A stretch of 64,000 nucleotides of DNA from Leptospira neocaledonica (GCF_002812205.1 NZ_NPEA01000009.1:153973-217972); one strand, 5' to 3'. Shown: positions 36,660 through 45,894, numbered from the stretch's first letter. Translations and numbers: made by a program. Notes: generated from the letters alone by a model not told the origin.

Positions 36660-38054
36660 ATGATCTTTAATTCAATTGTTTTTGTTGTATTCTTTATATC
36701 TCTTCATTTTCTTTACTGGAAGGCACCCAAACGATTTGGGAACATTATTCTTTTAATAGGCTCCGTAATCTTTTACGGCTATTGGAGCATTCCTTTTCTG
36801 TTCCATTTCCTTGGAACAATATTGATCAATTATTTTCTTTATATATGGGCCTCTAAATATCCGGGCCGAGTCAGTCTGAGCATAACTGTAATATTAAACT
36901 TATTAAATCTAGCTTTTTTCAAATACACATATTTTCTCTTGAGTTCTTTCGTTGATCTGGGTATAGCGGGGGACTTTGGAAAACAATTACTTATAGATTC
37001 AAAAAGTATAGTACTTCCATTAGCGATCAGTTTTTATACGTTTCAAATACTAGCTTTGCAAATAGATTCGCATAGAGAAAAATTCTCAGAGAAAATCAGT
37101 TTAGAAAAGTTCAGTCTCTTCATTTTATTTTTCCCTCAGCTGATAGCGGGTCCGATCATGAGACACGGAGATTTTTTCGACCAGCTGGATCGTAATCGTC
37201 GGTATTCGAATCTTTCTTTTAATTCTGGCTATATTCTTATAATTCTTGGAGTCATTAAAAAAGTTTTAATAGCCGATTCGATTTCAGTAATTATCGATCC
37301 GGTTTTTACTCATCCAGGAGATTACGATTCGATTAGCTTACTTGCATCAATTTATGGATTTGCTATTCAAATATATTGCGATTTTGCGGGTTATACGGAT
37401 ATGGCGAGAGGGATGGCCTTACTTTTGGGTTTCGATATCCCTCCTAATTTTAAGGCTCCGTATTTTTCACTTTCCTTTAAAGAATTTTGGACTAGATGGC
37501 ATATAACTCTTTCTACATGGTTAAGAGATTATTTATATATCTCTCTTGGTGGAAATCGACAAGGTAAAATTCGAACTTTTGTGAATCTATTTCTTACCAT
37601 GCTTTTAGGAGGTCTTTGGCATGGTGCAAATTATACATTTATAATTTGGGGTTTCTTACATGGCTCATATTTGGTCATCGAAAGATTGTTAGGCCTTGAG
37701 AAACTTTCTCAAGATAGACCAAACTTTCTCAAGTTTCTTTCTGCGTTTATAGTTTTCCATGCAGTGTGTTTTGCTTGGATCTTTTTTCGAGCAGATTCGG
37801 CCTCGCTTTCGTTTTCAATAATTTCCGGTATGTTTACTAATTCTGGTCAAATGAGATTATTAGATATTGGTCCATTGCTTCTATTAGTTATTTCCGGGAT
37901 CGTAACTCAGTTATATGAATTTTTACCTAAAAAATCCAAGTCGATTCATTTTCGATATAGAGAGATTATTGTTCCCGTATTCGCATTGATCGTTGCATTC
38001 TTGACTGCTTCGGTCTCTTCTCAAGCTTCTCCATTTATTTACTTTCAATTTTAA
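36660..38054 (+). CDS. MBOAT-family O-acyltransferase (AlgI/PatA-like)
   Basis: 464 residues, about ten to twelve membrane helices. Starts with the typical MIFNSIVFVVFFISLHFLYW. MBOAT motifs: PQLIAGPIMRHGDFFDQL, FWTRWHITLSTWLRDYLYISLGG and the conserved His in MLLGGLWHGANYTFIIWG. Moves acyl (often acetyl) groups across the inner membrane to a periplasmic acceptor, with an SGNH-like partner. ATG 36660 begins at the usual MBOAT start; the open frame before it uses TTG codons. An AGGA sits only 1 nt before the ATG. The gene and its follower are visibly more AT-rich than neighbouring genes. Confidence 0.9.
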   Translation: MIFNSIVFVVFFISLHFLYWKAPKRFGNIILLIGSVIFYGYWSIPFLFHFLGTILINYFLYIWASKYPGRVSLSITVILNLLNLAFFKYTYFLLSSFVDLGIAGDFGKQLLIDSKSIVLPLAISFYTFQILALQIDSHREKFSEKISLEKFSLFILFFPQLIAGPIMRHGDFFDQLDRNRRYSNLSFNSGYILIILGVIKKVLIADSISVIIDPVFTHPGDYDSISLLASIYGFAIQIYCDFAGYTDMARGMALLLGFDIPPNFKAPYFSLSFKEFWTRWHITLSTWLRDYLYISLGGNRQGKIRTFVNLFLTMLLGGLWHGANYTFIIWGFLHGSYLVIERLLGLEKLSQDRPNFLKFLSAFIVFHAVCFAWIFFRADSASLSFSIISGMFTNSGQMRLLDIGPLLLLVISGIVTQLYEFLPKKSKSIHFRYREIIVPVFALIVAFLTASVSSQASPFIYFQF

Positions 38055-38062
38055 GGGATCGC

Positions 38063-39181
38063 ATGAAAAAATACGCCATTCAAATCTTTTTTATTTTGTA
38101 TTTTCTATTGGATAAGTTGGTCCTTATTCCGGGAGTGAAATATTTTTTGACGGATTCATTAAAATCCAATCCTTATCAAGAGACGCTGGATAATAGCGAT
38201 CCAAAGGAAGCAGGCATGATACCTGTGGAAGGAAAAAAAATCGTTTGGGCATTCGGCTCTTCTCGATCATTATCTTTTTATCATATGCCAAATTCTCTTC
38301 ACACTAAAGTGGATCGATTTACCGATTCAAGGGAGAAGTCTCTCGTTGATTCTTACGAGTTTTTTGCTTTCGCAAGTCCGGGATCAAATCCAGTGGTTTT
38401 TTTCACTAGGGTAACAGAATTGTTAGAAAGAAATATGAGGCCTGATGTTCTTTTTATAGAAACGTCCGCCTTTGGATTTAACAAAAATAATAGATATACT
38501 AAGTATGCAAAGTTAGAAGCTATTCCCTTTTCCTTTGTCTATAACCATCTTGATTCGATTCCCTATGAATATATTTACGATATAACTACCACAAGATTAT
38601 TCGCAACCTTGAGATATAGAATTTCGAGGAAAGCTATCGAAGAAAATTTATCGGGGAAAGCCAAAGCCCAAGAAGCTATGCTTAGGCTCGTAACAAAAAA
38701 TTTTGATAATGAGTTGAGCGATACATTTAGCAAGAAATCGAAAGAAGCACCTAGAGTATACACGGAGAAGGAATTTAAGGACTTTTCTCCTTTAGATCCA
38801 GAGTCGGACGAATTGAAGTTAAAAATTGCAATAAGCAAAAAAGCATTAGAGAAAGAGTTTTATAATGCCTTCGAACAGGATGAGGCAATCTGGAAATTCA
38901 TGGAAGAAACTCTCAAAAAAGCGAAAGAAAGAAAAATTCCCGTCGTTCTTTGGATCCCTAAAGTTCATCCTGAATTGGAAAAAATTCATAAAAAATATAA
39001 GTTGGAAATTATTTGGAAGGAAAGATTGAAAAATTTGGCGAATCGTTACGATACGATACTTGTCGATTTCGAATCCGATGAAAAATTAAAATGTGAAAGA
39101 TTTTCGGATATCAGTCATCTTTCTCCTATATGTTATACTGAACTTTCTTCAGTGCTTCTGCAAAAATCTTCTAAAAACTGA
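38063..39181 (+). CDS. DUF1574-like / SGNH-like partner of the MBOAT acyltransferase
   Basis: 372 residues. An N-terminal membrane anchor (IQIFFILYFLLDKLVLIPG) precedes a periplasmic domain with an SGNH-type start KIVWAFGSSRSLSF, in which Ser could be the nucleophile, and a late DISHLSP motif resembling the D-x-x-H block. The layout matches the DUF1574 proteins of Leptospira, which commonly sit beside MBOAT genes and are thought to accept and transfer the acyl group. RBS AAGGGA lies upstream and the gene follows the MBOAT stop by 8 nt. Strongly AT-rich codon use (AAA, TTT, ATA). Confidence 0.75.
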   Translation: MKKYAIQIFFILYFLLDKLVLIPGVKYFLTDSLKSNPYQETLDNSDPKEAGMIPVEGKKIVWAFGSSRSLSFYHMPNSLHTKVDRFTDSREKSLVDSYEFFAFASPGSNPVVFFTRVTELLERNMRPDVLFIETSAFGFNKNNRYTKYAKLEAIPFSFVYNHLDSIPYEYIYDITTTRLFATLRYRISRKAIEENLSGKAKAQEAMLRLVTKNFDNELSDTFSKKSKEAPRVYTEKEFKDFSPLDPESDELKLKIAISKKALEKEFYNAFEQDEAIWKFMEETLKKAKERKIPVVLWIPKVHPELEKIHKKYKLEIIWKERLKNLANRYDTILVDFESDEKLKCERFSDISHLSPICYTELSSVLLQKSSKN

Positions 39182-39228
39182 ATCGTTTTTAGATCTTTAT
39201 CATAAGATAACAAAGCACTATTAACTTG

Positions 39229-39261
39229 GCCCACTGTTCTTTAAAAAATAGAACAATGGGC
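39229..39261. terminator. Bidirectional hairpin between convergent genes
   Basis: GCCCACTGTTCT and AGAACAATGGGC pair with one mismatch around a 9-nt AT-rich loop. Lies between the DUF1574-like gene and tpx, which converge. No long T run, so a weak or factor-assisted terminator. Confidence 0.5.
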
Positions 39262-39274
39262 ATTTGATAAATAT

Positions 39275-39790
39275 CTAAACTAATTTTTTTGCGGCTCCGA
39301 TCGCAGCTTCGTAGTTCGGCTCACTTGCGATTTCAGGAACTAATTCCACATATTGGACCGTATCATTCTTATCTACAACGAAAACGGCTCTTGCAGAAAG
39401 TCCTTGTAAACCTCCGTCCGCGATATGAGTCCCGTAAGCTTTAGAAAAAGAAAAATCCCTGAATTGGGAAAGTGTTACCAGATTCGGAGAATCTAATCCT
39501 TCCATAGTGCAAAAACGATTCATTGCAAAAGGAAGATCTCCAGAGACAACTAGAGTTACAATCCCGTCTAGCTTTGCCGCTCTTTCATGGAATTTTTTGG
39601 TTTCCATTGCGCATACGGAAGTATCTAAACTTGGGACTGAAACTAAAATTTTCACTTTTCCGTTATAATCTTTGAGAGACTTGGTGCTTAAGTCTTTTGC
39701 TGTTCCGTTAAATTCAGGAGCCTTTGCTCCTACTTCTAATAATTTTCCTTCGAGTTGAACTGGGTTACCTTTAAGAGTGACGCTTGCCAT
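39275..39790 (-). CDS. tpx: Thiol peroxidase Tpx (atypical 2-Cys peroxiredoxin)
   Basis: 171 residues. Reduces peroxides with thioredoxin. Peroxidatic Cys60 in [17 protein letters not shown] and resolving Cys94 in MNRFCTMEG are both present at the usual spacing. Length equals that of bacterial Tpx. Start ATG 39790 is preceded by AAGGAAACAAAA; an upstream open extension of 16 codons is not supported by a site. Single gene, transcribed away from the ilvB leader, with 166 nt between its start and the leader peptide. No PerR-like box was seen in front. Confidence 0.93.
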   Translation of the reverse strand: MASVTLKGNPVQLEGKLLEVGAKAPEFNGTAKDLSTKSLKDYNGKVKILVSVPSLDTSVCAMETKKFHERAAKLDGIVTLVVSGDLPFAMNRFCTMEGLDSPNLVTLSQFRDFSFSKAYGTHIADGGLQGLSARAVFVVDKNDTVQYVELVPEIASEPNYEAAIGAAKKLV

Positions 39791-39956
39791 TTTTGTTTCC
39801 TTGGGAAGGGATGATACGTCGGAAGCTGATTTGAGCAACGAAAATCCGCTTCTTTACGTTCCTTTTCAGACTGAGGTAAGGTATCAAAAAGTTCTTGCAA
39901 ATTTTTATAAGTAAATCGTGAATATCTTAAGCGGTTTATCCGTCATTTTCTACGTA

Positions 39957-40052
39957 ATGAATAAATTAGGTCTACAGTCTAACCAAACCCTTTGGGTCGT
40001 CCTCTGGATGGTGGTAGTGGTCACGCTACCCTGGTTATCCTTTACGCCCTAA
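39957..40052 (+). CDS. Val/Leu-rich leader peptide of the ilvB attenuator
   Basis: A 31-codon open frame that ends in TAA at 40050-40052, 28 nt before a terminator hairpin. The translated peptide is MNKLGLQSNQTLWVVLWM followed by VVVVTLPWLSFTP: six Val and five Leu codons, with a run of four Val codons directly after an in-frame Met. The size and Val/Leu bias match the E. coli ivbL leader. No strong ribosome binding site is visible before ATG 39957; an internal ATG at 40008 would give a 14-residue version that still holds the Val run. The antiterminator segment CTTTACGCC (40040-40048) lies over its last codons, as expected for ribosome-stalling control. Confidence 0.8.
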   Translation: MNKLGLQSNQTLWVVLWMVVVVTLPWLSFTP

Positions 40053-40118
40053 GGTTCTTTCGTAGGCAGCAATCTTCGAAAAGCCCCTCTCGGCGTAAAG
40101 CCGAGGGGGGCTTTTTTT
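40040..40118 (+). promoter_or_regulatory. ilvB attenuator: competing antiterminator and terminator
   Basis: The terminator is AAGCCCCTCTCGGC, loop GTAAA, GCCGAGGGGGGCTT (40081-40113) with a T run to 40118. The segment CTTTACGCC at 40040-40048, within the leader peptide 3' end, is perfectly complementary to GGCGTAAAG at 40092-40100, which forms the top of the terminator stem and its loop. Stalling of a ribosome at the Val codons (40011-40022) leaves 40040-40048 free to pair and disrupts the terminator; a ribosome reaching the stop codon covers it. This is seen directly in the sequence; operation is inferred from the known attenuation mechanism. Confidence 0.8.
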
Positions 40119-40144
40119 ATTTCTACACAGTGTATGAGGCAAAA

Positions 40145-41872
40145 ATGGAAACGATTACTGAAAAAAACAAGGCCTGGCTTAGAGAAGATAAGGTTCCCCA
40201 AAACGGAGCCGAACTGATCGTTGCTTATTTAAAAAGAAGAAGGATCCAAAATGTATATGGGATCCCTGGCGGCGCCAATCTACCGTTATACGATGCACTT
40301 CATAATAGCGGAATACGTCATATTCTCGCGAGACACGAACAGGGTGGAGGATTTATGGCTCAGGGAGAAGCCAGAGTCACTAAAAAACCCGCAGTTTGTC
40401 TGGCTTCCTCTGGCCCAGGAGTTACAAATTTAATCACCGCAGTTGCGGATGCAAAATCGGATTCTATTCCGTTAGTCGCAATTACAGGCCAAGTACCTTT
40501 ATCTCTCATTGGGACGGACGCTTTTCAAGAAATAGACACATACGGTCTTTCCTTGCCCATTACTAAAAAAACATATTTGGTCCGTTCTGTATCGGAACTC
40601 ATCCGTATTTTGCCTGAGGCTTTCCAAATTGCAGAAGGACCTAGACCAGGCCCTGTTTGGATAGATGTACCCAAGGATGTACAGGCTTCTTCTATTTCAC
40701 TTTCTATGTCCCAGATAGAATCTATTTGGAGTTCTCAAGAAGAAACAATTTCTCCTACTATCTTTATCTCTGAAGCAGATAGGCTTAGATTTTATTCTCT
40801 ATTAGAAAATTCTAAAAAACCTGTTTTGTATATAGGTGGAGGAGTTAGAGGTTCAGGTGCAGAAGATCTGATCCTTCAATTGGCTGAGGCTCAGGAAATT
40901 CCAGTAGTTTGTACTTTGATGGGATTAGATTCTTTTTCCCAAACTCATAGTTTATCTTTGGGAATGCTTGGAATGCATGGTTCTCCTTATACGAATCGAT
41001 TATTGTCCGAGTCTGATCTTCTTTTGGCATTTGGAGTTCGTTTCGACGATAGGGCTACCGGAAAATTGGAAACATTCTGCCCGAATGCAAAAGTGATCCA
41101 TGTAGACATAGATTATAAGGAAATCGGAAAATTAAGAAAACCTGATTTCGGATTCTGTTCCGATCTAAAATACTTTCTGGAGAATATGGGCGAATTTCCC
41201 ATCCAAGAAAGAAAAGAGTGGAGAGAGCAGATTCGTTCTTATAAAGAGCTGTACCCTTTAAATTCCATTTCCGCGTCTAAAGGTTTTTCTCCTCAGGATA
41301 TCATTTTGACTGTTGCAAAATTTTTAGGACCGAACGCAAGGATCAGTACGGATGTTGGCCAACACCAGATGTGGGTGGCTCAATATTATCCATTCCAAAA
41401 AAGCGGGACATTTTTGACTTCCGGGGGACTGGGCACTATGGGTTTCGGTTTGCCTGCAGCGATAGGAGCCTCGCTTGCGGATCCTAATTCTAAGATCGTT
41501 TGTTTTTCCGGTGATGGCTCCATTTTAATGAATATCCAGGAATTGGATACTTTGAGCGAGTTACAATCGGATCTTAAAATTATAATATTCGATAATCGGA
41601 ATCTTGGACTTGTTCGCCAGCAGCAGAATTTGTTCTACGGAAGTAGATACAATGGAAGCTCTTATCCTTCTCATTCCAAGTTTTCTAAGATCGCAAACGC
41701 TTTTGGGATTCCTAGTTTAGATTTGGGAGATACGGAAAAAAATTTAGAAGATCTTGAGGTTTTTTTGAAAGAGAAGGGCCCTGGACTGATCGTTGTTCCG
41801 ATCGATCAGGATCTTCAAGTTCTTCCTATGGTACCTCCTGGAAAAAGTAATTTGGAGATGCTCTTAGGTTGA
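40145..41872 (+). CDS. ilvB: Acetolactate synthase large (catalytic) subunit
   Basis: 575 residues. ThDP enzyme making acetolactate/acetohydroxybutyrate, the first common step of branched-chain amino acid synthesis. NVYGIPGGANLPLYDAL, the catalytic Glu in ARHEQGGGF, SGPGVTNLITAVADAKSDS and TGQVPLSLIGTDAFQEID form the AHAS N-terminal signature; GDGSILMNIQEL...NNRNLG-type sequence is the ThDP-Mg site. No small subunit gene follows, so ilvN/H must lie elsewhere. Start ATG 40145 has GAGG upstream, after a Val/Leu-rich leader and terminator, so expression is likely controlled by supply of charged tRNA-Val/Leu. The longer open frame from 39992 overlaps the attenuator and is not used. Confidence 0.93.
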   Translation: METITEKNKAWLREDKVPQNGAELIVAYLKRRRIQNVYGIPGGANLPLYDALHNSGIRHILARHEQGGGFMAQGEARVTKKPAVCLASSGPGVTNLITAVADAKSDSIPLVAITGQVPLSLIGTDAFQEIDTYGLSLPITKKTYLVRSVSELIRILPEAFQIAEGPRPGPVWIDVPKDVQASSISLSMSQIESIWSSQEETISPTIFISEADRLRFYSLLENSKKPVLYIGGGVRGSGAEDLILQLAEAQEIPVVCTLMGLDSFSQTHSLSLGMLGMHGSPYTNRLLSESDLLLAFGVRFDDRATGKLETFCPNAKVIHVDIDYKEIGKLRKPDFGFCSDLKYFLENMGEFPIQERKEWREQIRSYKELYPLNSISASKGFSPQDIILTVAKFLGPNARISTDVGQHQMWVAQYYPFQKSGTFLTSGGLGTMGFGLPAAIGASLADPNSKIVCFSGDGSILMNIQELDTLSELQSDLKIIIFDNRNLGLVRQQQNLFYGSRYNGSSYPSHSKFSKIANAFGIPSLDLGDTEKNLEDLEVFLKEKGPGLIVVPIDQDLQVLPMVPPGKSNLEMLLG

Positions 41873-42081
41873 AATTGTCAGAGTACAAGCAGCTTGATTT
41901 AGTGAATATTTTCTCGTTCGAGTTTTCGAACGGGAAAATATTGCATTCTTTCGGTTTGTACTCTTTTGTTTTGATCCCTTCTATCTTTACTTGGTGGCCC
42001 TCCCGGGCCAAATCATACTTACATATTCTTTTTTTATAATATATTATCGAATGTTCGCATTCGACTTATGAGGAGATAAGT
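41873..42081. other. Intergenic region with an AT-rich hairpin before trpE
   Basis: No gene seen. A long imperfect inverted repeat (AATATTTTCTCGTTCGA / TCGAACGGGAAAATATT, 41905-41942, one wobble) with a 4-nt loop follows ilvB by 32 nt and may end that transcript. A GGCCC-TCCC-GGGCC hairpin follows near 41997-42010. No Trp-rich leader peptide was found before trpE. AGGAG lies 7 nt before the trpE ATG. Confidence 0.5.
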
Positions 42082-43500
42082 ATGTCCATAGAAATACAAA
42101 AATTAAGAAAAGAGGCAGATTTTCTTTTTCCAAGGCCTATCTTACGAGCTTTTCCTTTAAAGGAAGAAGATGTCTTGGAATATTTTCAAAAATTAATGGA
42201 AGAAACTGAGGTCGCGGTCCTCTTCGAAAGTTTGGGACCCGAATCGGATAATTCCAGATACAGTTTTATTTCGGGTTTTCCCAAGAGAGTCTTCCGAGCA
42301 AAAGAAGATAGATTAGAATGTGACGGAAAAGAGATTGCTAGGGGAAATCCATACCGGTTATTTTCTGAAATTTTCCCCCCTCGGAAATCATTCTTAGAAT
42401 ATACGGAATCAGGTGGAGGAGGCCTCTACGGCTACCTTTCATATGAGGCGGCGAATGATATGGAGCCAAGCCTCCTTCTAAAAGAACATTCCAAATTTCC
42501 AAAGTTCTGTTTTGCATGGATGGAAGATGGGATCCTTTTGGATAGAAGAACAGGAGAATCCAAATATTTTCATTACGGAACAGATCGATACCGTTTATTC
42601 GAGGAAATTTATAATAGGAAAACTCCTGGTAGAGGAAAGTTCCAGTCGGTTGATTTAGGTTTTTCTAAAACGAAAGAAGAACATAAATCGATGGTAAAGG
42701 AAGTTTTAGAAGAGATCCGAAAAGGAAATACATTCCAATGCCAAGTGGGCTTTCGAAAAACTTTTTTAGTCGGAGAAGGTGAAACCGCCGATTCCAGGAA
42801 GAAAGGTGACTTCGAATTATATAAGTCGGTTCGAAAAATAAACCCTTCTCCCTTTATGTTTTTTATGAGTTTTCCGAGAGAAGTTCATTTGGGAGCGAGT
42901 CCCGAACTTTTATTTAGATTGAAGGACGGTCTTGCTGAAAGTTTTCCTTTGGCAGGAACAATTCGAAGAGGAAAAAACGAAGACGAAGATCAGAAGTTTG
43001 CGTTACAACTTCTCTCCGATCCGAAAGAGATAGCAGAACATAATATGCTCGTAGACTTGCATAGAAATGACCTGGGAAGAGTTTCCAAATTTGGAACTGT
43101 AAAAGTGAGAGATTCGTTTGCTCTCAAAAGATTCAGTCATGTGCAACATCTATCTACGGAAGTTTCGGGAATATTGAGAGTCGGCCAGGATATGTTTTCC
43201 GGATTAGCTTCTTCTTTTCCTACGGGAACGTTAAGCGGTGCTCCTAAGATAGAATCCATGAAGATCATCCATAGGATAGAAAACGATCCTAGGGGACCTT
43301 ATGGAGGAGCGGTAGGAAGATTCGGCTTCGATGGAAATTGTTCCTTTTGTATTCCGATCCGAAGTTATTTCAGAAAGGAAGAAGAGGCAGTGGTCAGAGC
43401 TTCCGGGGGGATCGTGATGGATTCTGATCCGGATGCAGAATACGAAGAGATCGGTCATAAATTAGGAGCGATTTTGAAAGCGATGGAGGCAACTCGATGA
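42082..43500 (+). CDS. trpE: Anthranilate synthase component I (TrpE), PabB possible
   Basis: 472 residues. Chorismate-utilising enzyme; with component II converts chorismate and glutamine to anthranilate. Conserved blocks: VLFESLGPESDNSRYSFI (feedback Trp site), FQCQVGFRKTF, PFMFFMSFP, GASPELLFR, ESFPLAGTIRRG (Ala in PLAGT favours TrpE over PabB, which has Lys), EHNMLVDLHRNDLGRV, SSFPTGTLSGAPKIESM and the C-terminal GRFGFDGN. Coupled to the glutaminase gene by ATGA overlap. Role in tryptophan rather than folate synthesis is the better but not certain reading. Start ATG has AGGAG 7 nt upstream. Confidence 0.87.
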   Translation: MSIEIQKLRKEADFLFPRPILRAFPLKEEDVLEYFQKLMEETEVAVLFESLGPESDNSRYSFISGFPKRVFRAKEDRLECDGKEIARGNPYRLFSEIFPPRKSFLEYTESGGGGLYGYLSYEAANDMEPSLLLKEHSKFPKFCFAWMEDGILLDRRTGESKYFHYGTDRYRLFEEIYNRKTPGRGKFQSVDLGFSKTKEEHKSMVKEVLEEIRKGNTFQCQVGFRKTFLVGEGETADSRKKGDFELYKSVRKINPSPFMFFMSFPREVHLGASPELLFRLKDGLAESFPLAGTIRRGKNEDEDQKFALQLLSDPKEIAEHNMLVDLHRNDLGRVSKFGTVKVRDSFALKRFSHVQHLSTEVSGILRVGQDMFSGLASSFPTGTLSGAPKIESMKIIHRIENDPRGPYGGAVGRFGFDGNCSFCIPIRSYFRKEEEAVVRASGGIVMDSDPDAEYEEIGHKLGAILKAMEATR

Positions 43501-44087
43501 AAGTTTTGTTAGTAGATCATCATGATTCTTTTTCCTATAATCTATTCCAACTTGTGGGAGAAATTTTAGAAGAAGAGTTCCCCTATAGATTCAAATTGGA
43601 TGTGATTCGCCAGAATGAAACAGATGTCTCCAAAGTTTTAAAGGAGAGATATGATAGAATTTTACTTTCTCCCGGGCCTGGAACTCCGGAAGATCCTGAA
43701 TATTTCGGCTGTTCTATGGAAATCCTAAAACAGTTGGGAGGAGATGTTCCTATTTTAGGAGTTTGTCTCGGAATGCAAGGTATAGCTCATTTTGCAGGAG
43801 CAAATATTATAAAAGCAGAATATCCTATGCACGGAAAAATTTCAGAGATCAAAACTGATCAAAAAGGAGTGTTTAAGGATCTTCCCTCTAGCCTAAAAGT
43901 GATGAGATATCATTCTTTAGTAGTGGATGAGGATTCACTCGGAGAAGAATGGGAAAGGACCGCCTATGCCGGCACCGAACTGATGGGAATTCGGCATAAG
44001 GAAAAAAGAATGGAAGGAGTACAATTCCATCCAGAGTCTTTTGCCACAGAAGGAGGAAGGAAGATACTTTTGAATTTTTTAATGTAA
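43497..44087 (+). CDS. trpG: Anthranilate/aminodeoxychorismate synthase glutamine amidotransferase component
   Basis: 196 residues, class I glutaminase. LLVDHHDSFSYNLFQLVGE entry, LLSPGPGTPEDP, catalytic Cys in PILGVCLGMQGIAHFAGA, and the His-Glu pair in VQFHPESFATEGG. Supplies ammonia to component I; start overlaps trpE stop by 4 nt. It could serve both TrpE and PabB (amphibolic), a known feature of TrpG/PabA. The gene converges with a hybrid kinase gene and stops one base before it, without a terminator between. Confidence 0.92.
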   Translation: MKVLLVDHHDSFSYNLFQLVGEILEEEFPYRFKLDVIRQNETDVSKVLKERYDRILLSPGPGTPEDPEYFGCSMEILKQLGGDVPILGVCLGMQGIAHFAGANIIKAEYPMHGKISEIKTDQKGVFKDLPSSLKVMRYHSLVVDEDSLGEEWERTAYAGTELMGIRHKEKRMEGVQFHPESFATEGGRKILLNFLM

Positions 44088-44088
44088 T

Positions 44089-45792
44089 TCAGGAGGCAAG
44101 GGAGGAGGGGAAATCTTTCAAAAATTCTTGGATCTTCTCCCCCAGATCTTCTATCCGAAAAGGTTTTCCTAAATAATCGTCCATGCCAGCTTCCGCACAT
44201 GCTTTTCTGTCTTCGGGGCTGTCATGGGCGGTGACTGCAATGATCCAAGGAACCTTTCTTGTACTTGGTTTCTTTTTTAAGATTCTTGCGGTCTCTAATC
44301 CACTTAGCTCCGGCATTTGTATATCTAAAAGAAGAAGATCCACATCCATCTCCTCCCAATATGCCAATGCATCTATTCCGTTGGAAACGACCGCACAACG
44401 TAACCCTAATTTTTCCAACATCTTTTGGATCAATCTTTGATTTACCGGATTGTCTTCCGCCACAAGGATTTTCAGGTCTTTATGTTCAGAGAAATCGAAA
44501 TTGATCCGATTTTTAGATTCTACAATTTTAACTTTTTCGGAGAGGTCCGCTTTTGGAAGGGTCATTTCTAAAACGAATCTAGAACCTTTTCCTGATTCAC
44601 TTTCTACGGATATATTCCAATCCAATGCTTCGCAGATTCGTTTGCAGATAGAAAGTCCTAAACCTGTACCGCCGTATTTTCTAGAATTGGAAATATCGGT
44701 TTGTGAGAATGCCTCAAATAAAGTCGGGATCCGATGAGCTTCTATCCCTATGCCTGTATCTTTTACACTCAAAGAAAGAGTTATATCCGTTTCGGTCTCA
44801 CGTTCTAAGGCCAACTCTACGGTGACTCCGCCTTTTTCAGTGAACTTCAAAGCGTTTGAAACCAAATTAACAAGGATCTGCCTAACGCGTATCGAATCTG
44901 ATTTTACATCTATACTTTCTCTTGCGGGGGGAAGGATGGTTTTAAATGCCAATCCTTTTTTGAACGCTTTGTCGGAGGCTTCTTCCGAATATCTTTCCAG
45001 AAGGGAAATCATATCGAATTCTTTAAAACTGAAATGTAAGGAGCCTGATTCTGCCTTACTGAAATCGATCACATCATTGATCAAACGAATCAGATGTTCC
45101 GAGCTTTCCGTTAATGAATCCAGATATTCCTTTTGAAGTTCAGGATTATTTGTTTGATGAAGTAAATCCACCATTCCCAGGATTCCATGCACGGGAGTCC
45201 TAAGCTCATGGTTCATATTAATGAAAAATTGTTCTTTAGCTTTTTGTAATTCTAGTGCTACAGCCTGCAGCTGTATCAATGACTGAGATTTAGCATCTAA
45301 TTCCATAAAAGAAACCACAGAATTTGCCAATGCTTCTAAAGCTTGTATCTCCGCTTCTGATAATTTTTTCGGCTGCGTATCTAATACACATAATGTGCCT
45401 AAAACGTAACCATCAGGAGTTCTTAATGGTGCGCCTGCATAAAATCTGATATTCGGATCGTTTACTACATAAGGATTTTGCCGGAATCTTGGATCTAATT
45501 GAGCATCTTCTACAATTAAGGTTTTATTTTCATAGAGTGCAAATTGACAAAAGGAATCTCGCCTAGGGGTTTCCGAATCGTTAATCCCCATTCTTGCCTT
45601 AAACCATTGTCTTTCCGAATCGATCAGGGAAACCAATGCCATAGGCGCCCCACAAATTAGGGAGGCAGCTTTTATAATGCCGTCGTATTTTTCTTCAGCA
45701 GGCGTATCCAGAATTCTATAACGTCTTAATGCCTGTACCCTTTCTTCTTCGTTTTCGGGTAAGGGAGCGACGCTATAAGGAAGATTTTCCAT
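44089..45792 (-). CDS. Hybrid sensor histidine kinase with GAF sensor and C-terminal receiver domain
   Basis: 567 residues, no membrane helix. An N-terminal GAF domain (about 20-165; RYRILDTPAEEKYDGI and FCQFALYENKTLIVEDA) is typical of light- or small-molecule-sensing kinases. It is followed by HisKA (FFINMNHELRTPVHGILGM, His in NHELRTP), an intact HATPase (NLVSNALKFT, DTGIG, GTGLGL) and a receiver with Asp in DLLLLDIQMPELSG. There is no DNA-binding or HPt domain, so output needs another partner. It is transcribed alone, convergent with trpG. Confidence 0.92.
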   Translation of the reverse strand: MENLPYSVAPLPENEEERVQALRRYRILDTPAEEKYDGIIKAASLICGAPMALVSLIDSERQWFKARMGINDSETPRRDSFCQFALYENKTLIVEDAQLDPRFRQNPYVVNDPNIRFYAGAPLRTPDGYVLGTLCVLDTQPKKLSEAEIQALEALANSVVSFMELDAKSQSLIQLQAVALELQKAKEQFFINMNHELRTPVHGILGMVDLLHQTNNPELQKEYLDSLTESSEHLIRLINDVIDFSKAESGSLHFSFKEFDMISLLERYSEEASDKAFKKGLAFKTILPPARESIDVKSDSIRVRQILVNLVSNALKFTEKGGVTVELALERETETDITLSLSVKDTGIGIEAHRIPTLFEAFSQTDISNSRKYGGTGLGLSICKRICEALDWNISVESESGKGSRFVLEMTLPKADLSEKVKIVESKNRINFDFSEHKDLKILVAEDNPVNQRLIQKMLEKLGLRCAVVSNGIDALAYWEEMDVDLLLLDIQMPELSGLETARILKKKPSTRKVPWIIAVTAHDSPEDRKACAEAGMDDYLGKPFRIEDLGEKIQEFLKDFPSSLAS

Positions 45793-45894
45793 AATGAAAT
45801 GTTATATTATTTAAGACTAAAAATAATGGGGCATATCTTCCTTTTTGAAAGCAAAAACACAAGGATTTATCTGCTTAATGGACTATTTTCAGGA

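Noticed and set aside
39992..40144. N-terminal extension of ilvB
   Set aside because: Runs through the leader peptide and terminator in a different frame and is not homologous to AHAS.
42040..42081. trp leader peptide before trpE
   Set aside because: The short frame MFAFDL before AGGAG has no Trp codons and no nearby terminator of attenuator type.
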